In this document: in pieces, positions 1-8,847 of the stretch
Layout: the number at the start of each line of letters is the position of its first letter
How positions within the stretch are numbered: position 1 is the stretch's first letter
Origin: Acidobacteriota bacterium
Lineage (GTDB): Bacteria > Acidobacteriota > UBA6911
Direction of reading: 5' to 3'
Assembly (NCBI GenBank): GCA_003225335.1
Contig: QHZE01000219.1
Coordinates: 1 to 41,666 of the forward strand
DNA length: 41,666 bases
The notes under the pieces: generated by a model
What the model was told of the DNA's origin: nothing
Databases searched by the model: none
The model's input: only the letters and a program-made list of their open reading frames with translations
Position numbers and translations under genes: made by a program

Positions 1-46
1 AAAAGTTGCGTAGGCCCGAAGGACCGGAATAAATAGCCCCGCCATC

Positions 47-158
47 ACAGGATTGACAGGATCGACAGATCTTGGGAGCCTTGCAGGATCGAGTATCATC
101 CTGTGTCCCAAAATCCAGTAGATCCTGTAATCCAGTCCGATAAATCCTGTCATCCTGC
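47..158. repeat. Degenerate GACAGGAT / ATCCTGT repeat tract
   Basis: The tract holds imperfect copies of GACAGGATCGACAG followed by inverted forms such as ATCCTGTAATCC and ATCCTGTCATCCTG. I see no coding signal here. Words of the same kind recur near 38.88 kb (GACAGGATTCCAGGAT), so this is probably a dispersed intergenic repeat. It lies upstream of the small secreted protein gene. Confidence 0.5.
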
Positions 159-247
159 CGGATGCGTCCTGTTTGCCGGGCAGATGTCGGATGTACAATC
201 GAATTCTCCTTCCGGCTTTACTGAAGGAGTCTGTTTTGGTTTCGGGC

Positions 248-733
248 ATGAAAACTAAGGAAACAAGACCACAAGCGAATCGGATCTTGATCACAAGTCT
301 GATGGTGGCGCTATACTGCCCGGTCGCTACTGTCTCCTTGGCGCAAGAGTTCTTGACGACGGCCGAGAAAGCCGCGCTGGAGAAGGAAAAGAAAATCGAC
401 AACCGGATCAAAGTCTACCAGGCGGCCTCGGCCCGGCTCTCCAAGTTGATGCAAGGCGCACTCCAGGAACACGATTTCGCGCGACTTGAACAGGGCTCGG
501 AAAACTGGGTCAAACTTCTTTCCGCTTCCCTGGAAGATATCGAGGAGAACGTCAACCGGAAGAAGAAATCCAGGGCTCTTATCAACTTCGAAATCCACCT
601 TCGACGAACCATCCTGGATATGAGAGGCTTCAAGTTTAAGCTTCCCGCTGACCAACAGAATCAATTCGATTCCTGGCTCGATCGAGCAGAGGAAGCACAT
701 AAGAAAATGGTCGGAATCCTCTTCCCAGGTTAA
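248..733 (+). CDS. Small secreted protein of unknown function
   Basis: I do not recognise a family. The 161-residue product begins with a basic stretch, a hydrophobic core (ILITSLMVALYCPVATVSLAQ) and a likely signal peptidase I site after SLAQ. The mature part is rich in Lys, Glu and Arg and looks wholly alpha-helical, with no Cys-based or catalytic motif that I can see. The ATG at 248 gives a good signal peptide. However, an AAGGAGT Shine-Dalgarno at 224-230 is better placed for an in-frame TTG at 236, which would add four residues. The longer track start at 173 is unlikely because it puts about 25 extra residues before the signal. The gene stands 112 bp upstream of an ABC importer, but nothing identifies it as the binding protein of that importer. 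Confidence 0.6.
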   Translation: MKTKETRPQANRILITSLMVALYCPVATVSLAQEFLTTAEKAALEKEKKIDNRIKVYQAASARLSKLMQGALQEHDFARLEQGSENWVKLLSASLEDIEENVNRKKKSRALINFEIHLRRTILDMRGFKFKLPADQQNQFDSWLDRAEEAHKKMVGILFPG

Positions 734-845
734 AGGCGTGATTCGCATCCGAAGAGTAGGAATTTTGGGTCAGGAGTTTGCGTGAGGCAGACGCAAGAAC
801 TCGCGCAGCGTCATCTTGTAGTTGTCCGCCCGCAGGCCGCATGAT

Positions 846-2570
846 ATGCCGCGTCACCTTTACGCGCCGTCACTACTTAGAACGGGATCGCTGACATTCG
901 CCGATGCCGTAATCCTGATAGCGCTGGTCTCGCTCCTCGGCTTTGGCGCCAGCCTCGCGCTTCACGCGCCGCACGCTATTCGCGGCCCGGAGATCTCGCT
1001 CGAGCTCGCAGCTCTGCCCTGGTACGCGCTCCTCTCCCTCGCGCGGATGACCGCAGCCTACGTGCTCTCGCTTTTCTTCAGCCTGGTCTATGGGTACGCG
1101 GCAGCGCGGAATCCGGCGGCGGAGAAGATTCTGATCCCGCTTCTCGACCTTTTGCAGAGCGTGCCCATTCTGTCGTTTCTTCCGCTGGTGCTCCTTTCGC
1201 TGGCGGTTTTCCTGCCTCAGGGGCTTGCGGTCGAGCTGGCCGCCGTCGTTCTGATATTCACATCACAGGTTTGGAACCTGACTTTCTGCTTTTACCAGGC
1301 GCTGAAGACCATTCCCAGCGAGCTGTGTGAAGCGGCAGCAATCTTCCGGCTCAATCCCCTCCTCCGGATGAAAACGCTGGACCTCCCTTTTGCGGGCCTG
1401 GCCCTCATTTGGAACAGCATGATGAGCTGGTCCGGAGGCTGGTTCTTTCTGATGGCGGCCGAAATATTTCACGTGGGCGCGCGCGATTTTCGCCTCCCGG
1501 GCCTCGGCTCCTATCTCCAGGTCGCGGCCAATCGGGGAAGCCTGGGCGCCGTCGCTGCCGGCCTCGGTACATTGACGGCGGTGATCATCGCGCTGGATCA
1601 GCTCGTCTGGCGTCCCTTGCTGGCTTGGGCTGACAGATTTAAGGTCGAGACGGTGCAGGGCGAGGAGCCGCCGAGGTCCTGGTTTCTTGACCTGATCTCG
1701 CGTTCGTACCTGGCGAAGGTGGCTCGGCGCCATCTGACTTCCCTGGGCGATCGGCTGGAAGATTTCGCGCAAGCTCGGTTCAAGCCGGCTCTCGATCCCG
1801 TGCGTCACCGTCGGCCCGGCGGCGTCGCGCAAATTCTCAGGCGCCTCGGTGTCGCTGTCGGCGGCGTAGCCATGCTCTACGGTGCGGTTTCGGCCGTGGC
1901 GATGCTCGGGGGCCTGCCGCTGAAGACATGGGGCGCGATCGCTCTGGGGACGGCTGCAACCCTGGCGCGAGTGTCGGTGGCTCTTTCTTTGACCTTTCTC
2001 TGGACCATCCCGGTCGGAGTCGTGATCGGAACCAACCGCCGCGCCTCGAGGTTCCTTCAGCCTGTTGTCCAGGTCGTGGCTTCGATTCCAGCCACTGCGG
2101 TCTTCCCGGTTCTGCTCCTCTTGTTGCTGCGAGCGCCGGGAGGGCTGAATCTTGCATCCATTCTGCTCATGCTGATGGGCACACAGTGGTACCTGCTGTT
2201 CAACATAATCGCCGGCGCCGCTGCAATTCCCAAGGACCTGTGTGATACCACCGATTTGCTCCGGCTGTCGCGGCTGGAGCGCTGGCGAAACCTGATTCTT
2301 CCCGCTCTCTTTCCCTACCTGATCACGGGCGCCATAAGCTCGAGCGGCGGCGCCTGGAACGCGAGCATCGTGGCCGAGCATGTCGTGTTCGGGGGCGAAA
2401 CGCATACAACAGTCGGGGTCGGGGCACTAATCGCCGAGGCGACGGAGCGAGGAGACTACCCCTTGCTGTTGGCCTCGACCCTGGCTCTGATAACGACCGT
2501 CATTGTGATCAATCGAAGCTTCTGGCGGCGTCTCTATCGCCTAGCAGAGGAGCGTTACCGGTTGGAGTAG
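846..2570 (+). CDS. ABC transporter permease, two permease domains fused (NitT/TauT type)
   Basis: This is an inner-membrane permease of about 574 residues, roughly twice the usual length, because it holds two binding-protein-dependent permease domains in tandem. Each half has several hydrophobic segments and an EAA-like loop that should contact the ATPase: ELCEAAAIFRLNPLLRMKTL in the first half and DLCDTTDLLRLSRLERWRNL in the second. A charged linker at about residues 265-330 joins them. The family imports nitrate, sulfonates, bicarbonate or related solutes; the substrate here cannot be told from sequence. ATG 846 is preferred to the upstream TTG at 822. The ATPase gene begins 2 bp after the stop, so the two form an operon. 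No periplasmic binding protein is encoded nearby. Confidence 0.85.
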   Translation: MPRHLYAPSLLRTGSLTFADAVILIALVSLLGFGASLALHAPHAIRGPEISLELAALPWYALLSLARMTAAYVLSLFFSLVYGYAAARNPAAEKILIPLLDLLQSVPILSFLPLVLLSLAVFLPQGLAVELAAVVLIFTSQVWNLTFCFYQALKTIPSELCEAAAIFRLNPLLRMKTLDLPFAGLALIWNSMMSWSGGWFFLMAAEIFHVGARDFRLPGLGSYLQVAANRGSLGAVAAGLGTLTAVIIALDQLVWRPLLAWADRFKVETVQGEEPPRSWFLDLISRSYLAKVARRHLTSLGDRLEDFAQARFKPALDPVRHRRPGGVAQILRRLGVAVGGVAMLYGAVSAVAMLGGLPLKTWGAIALGTAATLARVSVALSLTFLWTIPVGVVIGTNRRASRFLQPVVQVVASIPATAVFPVLLLLLLRAPGGLNLASILLMLMGTQWYLLFNIIAGAAAIPKDLCDTTDLLRLSRLERWRNLILPALFPYLITGAISSSGGAWNASIVAEHVVFGGETHTTVGVGALIAEATERGDYPLLLASTLALITTVIVINRSFWRRLYRLAEERYRLE

Positions 2571-2572
2571 GT

Positions 2573-3835
2573 ATGAAGGGTGGAGACAACAGGCTCTTGG
2601 TTCTCGAGAGAGTGACGAAGGCTTACGGGAAAACCCCCAGGCAGTGTCTTGCTCTCTCCGGCGTTGGTCTGGAGGTTCGCGACGGCGAGTTTGTGTGCCT
2701 GCTCGGACCTTCCGGCTGCGGAAAGTCAACACTCCTGCGTATCATCACGGGCCTGATCCAGCCGAGCTCCGGGAATGTCCTATACCGGAGTCAGCAGTTT
2801 TCGGGCGTAAACCCTTATACGACGATTGTCTTCCAAACCTTTGCGCTGTATCCGTGGCTCACGGTGGAACAGAACGTCGAGCTGGCACTCAAGGCAAGGG
2901 GGATGCAGGCGGCCGCGCGCCGCCGCCGCGCGCTCGAGCTGATCGATATGGTAGGGCTCGACGGGTTCGAGTCTGCATTTCCGCGCGAGCTTTCCGGCGG
3001 CATGCGCCAGAAGGTCGGTTTTGCGCGCGCCATGGCGGTCGAGCCTGAGCTTCTATGTCTCGATGAGCCGTTCTCAGCCCTTGACGTGCTGTCGGCGGAA
3101 GCGTTGCGGGGCGAGCTGATGGAGCTATGGACATCGAAATCGATCCCAACCCGTGCCATCCTGATGGTCACTCACAACATTGAGGAAGCGGCTCTCATGG
3201 CCGACCGAATCGTCGTCATGGGCAAGAATCCCGGCCATGTTGTCGCGGAAATACCGATAACTCTGAGGCACCCGCGCCATAGGAAGGACACGGCTTTTCA
3301 GGCCTTGACAGACAAGGTCTATGCAGCCGTTACCGGCAAGAGGGATGTGGCGGAGCCGTCCGGTAGAAGACAGGCTCTTCCGCGTGCGCGCTTGAACGCA
3401 GTCGCCGGGCTGCTCGAGAAAGTTGCCGCCGAGGGCGGTCGCGCGGATCTCTATAGGTTGAGCCAGGAGCTCGCCGCGGACCTCGGCGACATATTGCCGG
3501 TCGTCGAAGCGGCAGAAAAGCTCGGATTTCTGACCGTCGAGGAGGGCGACCTGCTGATAACGCGTCTTGGGGAAGCGTACGCCGAAGCGAAGATTCTCGC
3601 ACGCAAGGAGCTCCTGGCGGGGCGGGCTCTTCGTTTACCACTGATCGCCTGGGTTTACGAGACCCTCCAGCAGGATGACGACGGGCGCGTGGCAAAGGAG
3701 TATTTCGTCGATGGGTTGCAGTGCGATTTTGGAGAACGTGCCGAAGAGCAGGTCAACACTGCGATCCAGTGGGGGCGCGCGGCCGAGTTATTTGACTACG
3801 ACATGGACCGGGACGAGCTTTTCATAGAGGATTAA
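2573..3835 (+). CDS. ABC transporter ATPase with C-terminal AAA-associated domain
   Basis: This 420-residue nucleotide-binding subunit should power the fused permease just upstream. Residues 1-255 form a NitT/TauT-type ABC domain: Walker A GPSGCGKST at 45-53, Q-loop Gln at about 88, signature LSGGMRQ at 140-146, Walker B LLCLDEP at 160-166, and switch His in VTHN near 201. The remaining 160 or so residues resemble the C-terminal AAA-associated domain found on a subset of these ATPases, a winged-helix-like module of unclear role that may sense a ligand or modulate activity. That extension makes the protein longer than a simple transporter ATPase. The start is an ATG 2 bp after the permease stop, which implies translational coupling. 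The gene is convergent with deoC, and I see no clear terminator in the 38-bp gap. Confidence 0.9.
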   Translation: MKGGDNRLLVLERVTKAYGKTPRQCLALSGVGLEVRDGEFVCLLGPSGCGKSTLLRIITGLIQPSSGNVLYRSQQFSGVNPYTTIVFQTFALYPWLTVEQNVELALKARGMQAAARRRRALELIDMVGLDGFESAFPRELSGGMRQKVGFARAMAVEPELLCLDEPFSALDVLSAEALRGELMELWTSKSIPTRAILMVTHNIEEAALMADRIVVMGKNPGHVVAEIPITLRHPRHRKDTAFQALTDKVYAAVTGKRDVAEPSGRRQALPRARLNAVAGLLEKVAAEGGRADLYRLSQELAADLGDILPVVEAAEKLGFLTVEEGDLLITRLGEAYAEAKILARKELLAGRALRLPLIAWVYETLQQDDDGRVAKEYFVDGLQCDFGERAEEQVNTAIQWGRAAELFDYDMDRDELFIED

Positions 3836-3873
3836 ACTCCACTCGGCGGGCGTGTCCGCGTCCATCGACGGTT

Positions 3874-4590
3874 TCAAACCTTCAAGAACTCGCTAAATGC
3901 TTCCCTCTTGTCCTCGGGCAGCTCTTGGAAGGCGCGGACGAATTGGTCAGTCCGGGTAGAGCCAAACCGCCGCGCCCCGGCCTTCAGGTACTCCAGGATC
4001 TCTTCCAACGTGCGGATGCCTCCAGCTGCCTTCACCTGGCATCTCCCCTCCACTGCCTGATACATCAGTCGAACATCGTCCAGAATGGCGCCCCCATCGC
4101 CATAGGCTGTCGATGTCTTGACAAAATGAGCCCCGGTCCGCGCGATCCATCGGCAGGCCCGCCGTTTCTCCTCCTGCGTGAGGTAGCAGTTTTCCGTAAT
4201 AACTTTGACCTTAACGCCCCGTGCAGCCTTGATCACGCCTTCGATGTCGCCGATAAACAATTTCTCTTCCCCATTCTTGAGCGCGGGAATGTTCATTACC
4301 ATGTCGATCTCTTCGGCTCCCAGATCAAGCACCGCTTTCGCCTGGTATCCTTTCATGCAAGAAGTTTCGTTTCCGTGCGGGAAGCCCACGACAGTTCCCA
4401 AGAGAACTCCGGAGCTCTTCAACAACTCGGCGGCAAACCGAATGTAGTGTGGCTGAACTGTCAGAGTGGCGGTTTTCAGTCTTACTGCAGTTTCCGCAAA
4501 GTGGAGCACGTCTTCCCTGATCGCGTTCGGACGAACTATCGAATGATCAAACAGCTTCGCGAGTCTTGCTCTCGCGTCTTCGATTTTCAT
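3874..4590 (-). CDS. deoC: Deoxyribose-phosphate aldolase
   Basis: This cytosolic class I aldolase cleaves 2-deoxy-D-ribose 5-phosphate to glyceraldehyde 3-phosphate and acetaldehyde in deoxynucleoside salvage. The 238-residue TIM barrel shows the family signatures: VGFPHGNETSCMK near 68-80, the catalytic Asp96 in EIDMVMN, the Schiff-base Lys158 in HFVKTSTAYG, and the second active-site Lys187 in VKAAGGIRT. KTSTAY in place of the common KTSTGF is a mild variation. The ATG at 4590 is preceded by AGGAGG at a good distance, which fixes the start. The gene stands alone between the ABC importer (convergent) and the HTH-TOBE regulator (divergent, about 440 bp away). No other deoxynucleoside genes are in view. 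Confidence 0.93.
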   Translation of the reverse strand: MKIEDARARLAKLFDHSIVRPNAIREDVLHFAETAVRLKTATLTVQPHYIRFAAELLKSSGVLLGTVVGFPHGNETSCMKGYQAKAVLDLGAEEIDMVMNIPALKNGEEKLFIGDIEGVIKAARGVKVKVITENCYLTQEEKRRACRWIARTGAHFVKTSTAYGDGGAILDDVRLMYQAVEGRCQVKAAGGIRTLEEILEYLKAGARRFGSTRTDQFVRAFQELPEDKREAFSEFLKV

Positions 4591-4960
4591 GTGCCTCCTC
4601 TTCCTGCCAGCGCACGTTCTCGGCGCGCCTGACGCCCGGCACGCGCCTCCCGCCTGACGGCCGGCGGGTAACCGAATAGACGTTCCTGGTCCAAATTCGT
4701 TTTCGTGGAATTCGTGGCGATTTTATTGGCAACGAACTCCAGGAATTAACACGAATTAAGTTTTTCACAACTTCCGAGAGAGTTAAAGACCGCATGAATT
4801 CCACAAAATGAAACCACAGATGAACGCGGATCTGCGTTCATTGTTCATGCTTTTGGTTGCGGCTGACCTGCCCCGTGATACTCAACTCGTGATGCTCGTT
4901 CTGTTGTTCGGTTCAATATCGCTCACGGCGCGCGATTCTTGTCACACGCGAATGGTTCAC
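4591..4960. other. Gene-free spacer with dispersed repeats
   Basis: No convincing gene lies here; the 62-residue track ORF at 4808 is made of repeat sequence. At 4700-4759 there is a degraded copy of the AATTCGTGGAATTCGTGG palindrome that is perfect at 10703-10750. At 4805-4870 there is a CCACAGATGAACGCGGAT block running into TTTTGGTTGCGGCTG; the same words appear, partly inverted, at 12665-12740. The divergent deoC and regulator promoters should lie in this spacer. Confidence 0.6.
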
Positions 4961-4973
4961 TTTGGAAATCCAA

Positions 4974-5030
4974 GCGTATATTTACGCATATCATAGTTGA
5001 TTTGAAGCGGTGCTTTCCGTATATTACCGC
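4974..5030 (+). promoter_or_regulatory. Two similar candidate operator sites upstream of the HTH-TOBE gene
   Basis: Site 1 at 4974-4987 reads GCGTATATTTACGC, an inverted repeat (GCGTA-4 nt-TACGC). Site 2 at 5017-5030 reads CCGTATATTACCGC and matches it at 11 of 14 positions. The two lie 43 bp apart, about four helical turns. Site 2 covers the predicted -10 box and the bases before the start codon. Autoregulation by the adjacent HTH protein is an inference. Confidence 0.4.
4997..5025 (+). promoter_or_regulatory. Sigma70-like promoter for the HTH-TOBE gene, probably leaderless
   Basis: TTGATT at 4997-5002 and TATATT at 5020-5025 are separated by 17 bp. The expected start of transcription is at about 5032-5033, which is the ATG itself. 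No Shine-Dalgarno sequence precedes this ATG (CCGCACATG), consistent with a leaderless mRNA. Confidence 0.5.
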
Positions 5031-5032
5031 AC

Positions 5033-5428
5033 ATGGAACTGGTGAAGTTGCCTGACGCGGCAAAAGAACTCGGCATCAGCTACCCCACCCTGAAACAGTG
5101 GATCTATCGCGGCAAGGTTCGCTCGGTGAAGACTCCGGGTGGGCACCATCGCATCCCGCGTAATGAACTGGACCGTCTGAGCGGCGGGCCGGTTCGTAAG
5201 CCGCGCAAGCCTTCCGCGCTGGACGCGATAAGCGGAAGAAACAAGCTGCTGGGCACGGTGACCGACGTGCAGATTGAAGGGTTACTGGCGCAGGTGGCGC
5301 TCCGGGTGGGCGGCCAGACGATCACCGCGGTCATCACGCGCCGCGCATGTGAAGATCTGGGATTGCGGCTTGGGGTGCGGGCTTACGCGCTGATCAAAGC
5401 CACGGAAGTGATGGTTATCCGAGGCTGA
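5033..5428 (+). CDS. HTH (MerR/excisionase-like) - TOBE regulator, molybdate-type
   Basis: This is a 131-residue DNA-binding protein. Residues 3-50 form a MerR/excisionase-like winged helix (KELGISYPTLKQWIYRGKV, then the wing GGHHRIPRNEL). After a basic linker, residues 66-131 form one TOBE/Mop domain (LLGTVTDVQIEGLLAQVALR, then TAVITRRACEDLGLRLG and ALIKATEVMVIRG). TOBE domains of this type bind molybdate or tungstate oxyanions, so the protein is probably an oxyanion-responsive repressor or activator; that role is inferred from the domains. It is followed at 29 bp by a TonB-dependent receptor gene that it may control. The start codon lacks a ribosome-binding site and sits where a transcript from the predicted promoter would begin. 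Confidence 0.85.
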   Translation: MELVKLPDAAKELGISYPTLKQWIYRGKVRSVKTPGGHHRIPRNELDRLSGGPVRKPRKPSALDAISGRNKLLGTVTDVQIEGLLAQVALRVGGQTITAVITRRACEDLGLRLGVRAYALIKATEVMVIRG

Positions 5429-5457
5429 TTGAAGCAGGAACCCCCACGGGTGGAAAG

Positions 5458-8400
5458 ATGCGACGCGTGCTCTTGTTTCTTGGGACTGCACTGCTCGCGC
5501 AGACTGCGCCGCAGATGGGCGTTGCGCAGGCTGGCAAAGCAGAGTTGTTCGTCCAGGTGCATGATGCTTCCGGTGCGGTTGTTCCCAATGCGCGGCTCAC
5601 GCTGAGCGAGGAAACAACGAACCAATCGTTTCTGGGCTCAACCGGGCTGCCGGGCTCCTTCACATTCTCTGCGCTGAAACCCGGGCTCTACACGCTCAAG
5701 GTGGAAGCAGAAGGATTCAAGCGCTTCAGGCGCGAGCACATGCAGTTGACTGTCGGCGACCGCGTGCGGCTGGAGGTGAAGCTAGCGGTAGGCGGTGTCT
5801 CCGAGCAAATCGTGGTGCAAGGAGACCCCTCGGGCGTCCGCACCGAATCAGCCCAACTCGGGCGGGTGATCAGCCGGCAGGCCATCCTCGACCTGCCACT
5901 CAAGAGCCGCGACTTCATTGGATTGGTTGCCCTTTCGACGGGTGTGGCTCTGCCGCCGGGTTCGGCATTTCCACGAATCAACGGCGGACGCCCGCGTGTG
6001 AATGAATACCTCTACGACGGCGTCTCCGTGCTGCAACCGGAACCGGGACAGGCGGCATTCTTCCCGATAGTGGACGCAATCCAGGAGTTCCAGGTGCACA
6101 CCAACAGCCCTTCCGCGGAATTTGGCCGCTTCAGCGGCGGCGTGGTGAACCTGACTACGCGTTCGGGCACAAATGAGTTTCATGGTTCGGGTTTCGAGTT
6201 CTTTCGCAATGAAGAACTGAACGCGCGCAACTTGTTTGCTCCGGCCACCGCCACGGACCCCAAGAAGCCGGTATTCCGGCGGAATCAGTTCGGCATTGTC
6301 TTGGGCGGGCCGGTCGTGCGCGACCGTACGTTTTTCTTTGGCGACTATCAGGGCACTCGCCAACTGGTAGGGCGAGTGCGGATTTCGACGGTGCCGACCG
6401 TTCTGCAGCGCCAGGGCATCTTCACTGAACCCGTGGGCGGCGGCGTGCGCGGCATCTACGACCCGGCAAACACAACGGCGCTGCCGGGCGGCGGGTTCGC
6501 GCGCTCCCCGTTTCCCGGCAATGCGATTCCGGCAGGCAGGATCGACTCCGTGGCGCCGCGATTGCCTGAGCGCTACCCCATGCCGGCTTCGCCGGGCACG
6601 TCGAACAACTATCGCCGCGTGGCCAACGAAGGGCAGGACCAAGACCAATTTGACATCCGCCTGGACCATCGTTTCACCGAGCGCAACCAATCCTTTGCGC
6701 GCTACTCCTATGCGCTTGACGACTCCGTGCCGGTGACGCCGCTGCCAGACGGAAGCGGCAGCCTGACCTCAGGCGCGCTTGGCGCCGCGCGAACGCTCGG
6801 ACAATCATTTGCCGCGAGCGACCTGCACGCCTTCGGGCCGCGCTTCGCGAACGAGCTCCGGTTCGGCTACACGCGCCGCACGATTGACCGGCGAGCATCG
6901 CTGCTGGATGCCCCGCCATCGCAAAGCCTCGGGCTTCGCGGGATTCCGGCGCATGCGGCGTTCGAGAACGAGCTGCCGACATTCGCAGTCAGCGGCTTTC
7001 AGCAGCTTGGGCCGCCCCAGAACACCAATGCGGACTTCCGAACCGACGTGACGCAGGTCGTGGAGACGGTGTCGTGGCAGCCGGGCCGTCACTTCGTCCG
7101 TGCCGGCCTGGACTTCCGATTCAACCGGTTGGACATCATGCAGCCGCCGTCGCCGACGGGCATCTTCGGGTTTAGCTCCCTTTTCAGCGACCTTCCTGGC
7201 ACGGCCAACACGGGTCTTGCGCTGGCGAGTTTTCTGCTGGGCCAGGTTCAGGACTTCTCAATTGACTTGCAATCGCGGGCTATCCGGCCGCGCGCGATGA
7301 TCCAGGAGTATTTCGTACAGGATGATTGGAAGGTGACGGAGCGCGTCACGGTCAATGCCGGTTTGCGGTACACGCTCAACTTCCCGTCCACCGAAGCGGA
7401 CGACCAAGGGGCGGTGTTCAATCTCGCCACCCAGCGGCTCGAATACCTGGGGCGCGACGGCTTCCCGCGAACGGCACGCGAACTACACAAGCTGAACTTC
7501 GGGCCCCGGCTCGGCGTGGCTTACCGCTCCGGCGAAAAAACTGTGGCGCGCGCGGGCTATGGGTTGATCTGGATTGACCAGGCGGGAGTCACCACGCCAT
7601 TCACGACACCGCAGTTCCCATTCATCCAGACCGTGTCACAACGCACGCTCGACAATATCACTCCCGCGTTCGTGCTGGCCAATGGCCCGAACGTCCAGCC
7701 GATTCCCCTCACACCCGACGCGGGCGTGGGCCAGGGAGTTTTCTCGGTGGACCACGACCTCGGCTCCGGCTATGCGCATCACTGGAACCTGGCGATCCAG
7801 CACGAGCTGGCGCGGGACCTTACCATCGAGGTGGCGTACGCCGGTTCGAAGGGAACGCACATCGGCATCCCCGATACGAACCTGAACCAGCTCACCGTGC
7901 AACAGCTCCAGTTGGGCACGGCTTTGTTCCAGTCCGTGCCGAACCCATTCTCGGGGCAGATTCCCGGCTCATCGTCCATCGGCGGGCCGGCGATTCCGCG
8001 GGCGCAGTTGCTGAAGCCGTTTCCACGGTTCACAACCGTGAGCCTGTACCGGAACAACGTGGGCAACACCATCTATCACGGGCTCCAGGTGAAGCTGGAA
8101 AAGCGATGGTCACAAGGGCTGACGTTCTTGGCGGGCTACACACGGTCGAAGCTGATTGACGAGGCTTCATCGGTCTTCGACGCTTCAATTCTCACCGGAC
8201 CCGTGGCGAATTTTCCTGTCGCCGACGGCTTCAACCGGCGGCTCGAGCGAGACGTTTCCACGGGCGATATGCCGGATGCGTTTGTAGCAAGCTGGGTGTA
8301 CGACTTGCCTGTCGGCCGTGGGCATCGGCTCGGTCCCCGAGGCGTCGCCGGAGCGCTGCTGAAGGGCTGGCAGGTGTCGGGCATCATCACGCTACAGTCG

Positions 8401-8847
8401 GGATTGCCGCTGGCCGTGACCCAAGCGACGAATTTCAACGCTTTCGCCGGATTCGGAACCCAGCGGCCGGATTGCATCGCAAATCCGACACTTCCCGGCG
8501 ATGGGCGAACCACGACCCGCTTCTTCGATACATCCGCATTCCAAATGGCTCCACAGTTCGCGCTCGGGAGTTGCTCGCGTAACCCGGTCCGCGGTCCCGC
8601 CTACGGCAACGCCGACGTCTCTTTGGCGAAGCGGACGAGCATCGGCGAAAAGATGGAGCTCCAGTTCCGCGCGGAGATCTACAACCTGACGAACACGCCG
8701 CCGCTAGGGAGTCCCAACGTGGCGCTCGGCGCTGTTTTGACCAGGTTTCCCTGTCCTCCAAGAATTCTTCAGGTGAAGCCCAACGGGACACGGATTCCCA
8801 CGGAGCCATTCGGCCGCCACCAAAGTAAATCCCACCGCAGGTCGTGA
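5458..8847 (+). CDS. TonB-dependent receptor, Oar-like, with aberrant C-terminus
   Basis: This is an outer-membrane receptor of 1129 residues for TonB-driven uptake of an unknown ligand. It has a signal peptide (MRRVLLFLGTALLAQ), a carboxypeptidase-regulatory-like Ig-type domain (about 28-105), a plug (LPLKSRDFIGLVALSTGV; GGVVNLTTRSGTNEFHGS), and a long barrel with typical strands (EYFVQDDWKVTERVTVNAGL; FGPRLGVAYR). The last 30 residues are odd. Related proteins end soon after an RILQ..(V/A)KL.F strand with a terminal Phe. This one reads RILQVKPNG and continues with a basic tail, HQSKSHRRS. Its stop codon lies inside a copy of a dispersed repeat (8840-8861). The gene follows the HTH-TOBE regulator by 29 bp and is probably co-transcribed. 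The ligand might be a molybdate or tungstate complex, but only context suggests this. Confidence 0.85.
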   Translation: MRRVLLFLGTALLAQTAPQMGVAQAGKAELFVQVHDASGAVVPNARLTLSEETTNQSFLGSTGLPGSFTFSALKPGLYTLKVEAEGFKRFRREHMQLTVGDRVRLEVKLAVGGVSEQIVVQGDPSGVRTESAQLGRVISRQAILDLPLKSRDFIGLVALSTGVALPPGSAFPRINGGRPRVNEYLYDGVSVLQPEPGQAAFFPIVDAIQEFQVHTNSPSAEFGRFSGGVVNLTTRSGTNEFHGSGFEFFRNEELNARNLFAPATATDPKKPVFRRNQFGIVLGGPVVRDRTFFFGDYQGTRQLVGRVRISTVPTVLQRQGIFTEPVGGGVRGIYDPANTTALPGGGFARSPFPGNAIPAGRIDSVAPRLPERYPMPASPGTSNNYRRVANEGQDQDQFDIRLDHRFTERNQSFARYSYALDDSVPVTPLPDGSGSLTSGALGAARTLGQSFAASDLHAFGPRFANELRFGYTRRTIDRRASLLDAPPSQSLGLRGIPAHAAFENELPTFAVSGFQQLGPPQNTNADFRTDVTQVVETVSWQPGRHFVRAGLDFRFNRLDIMQPPSPTGIFGFSSLFSDLPGTANTGLALASFLLGQVQDFSIDLQSRAIRPRAMIQEYFVQDDWKVTERVTVNAGLRYTLNFPSTEADDQGAVFNLATQRLEYLGRDGFPRTARELHKLNFGPRLGVAYRSGEKTVARAGYGLIWIDQAGVTTPFTTPQFPFIQTVSQRTLDNITPAFVLANGPNVQPIPLTPDAGVGQGVFSVDHDLGSGYAHHWNLAIQHELARDLTIEVAYAGSKGTHIGIPDTNLNQLTVQQLQLGTALFQSVPNPFSGQIPGSSSIGGPAIPRAQLLKPFPRFTTVSLYRNNVGNTIYHGLQVKLEKRWSQGLTFLAGYTRSKLIDEASSVFDASILTGPVANFPVADGFNRRLERDVSTGDMPDAFVASWVYDLPVGRGHRLGPRGVAGALLKGWQVSGIITLQSGLPLAVTQATNFNAFAGFGTQRPDCIANPTLPGDGRTTTRFFDTSAFQMAPQFALGSCSRNPVRGPAYGNADVSLAKRTSIGEKMELQFRAEIYNLTNTPPLGSPNVALGAVLTRFPCPPRILQVKPNGTRIPTEPFGRHQSKSHRRS

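Noticed and set aside
1263-2405. 380-residue minus-strand ORF opposite the ABC permease
   Set aside because: It is a shadow of a clearly coding gene, with low-complexity Arg/Gln/His-rich composition and no family signature.
4808-4996. 62-residue plus-strand ORF
   Set aside because: Most of it is a dispersed CCACAGATGAACGCGG-type repeat, so a protein is unlikely.
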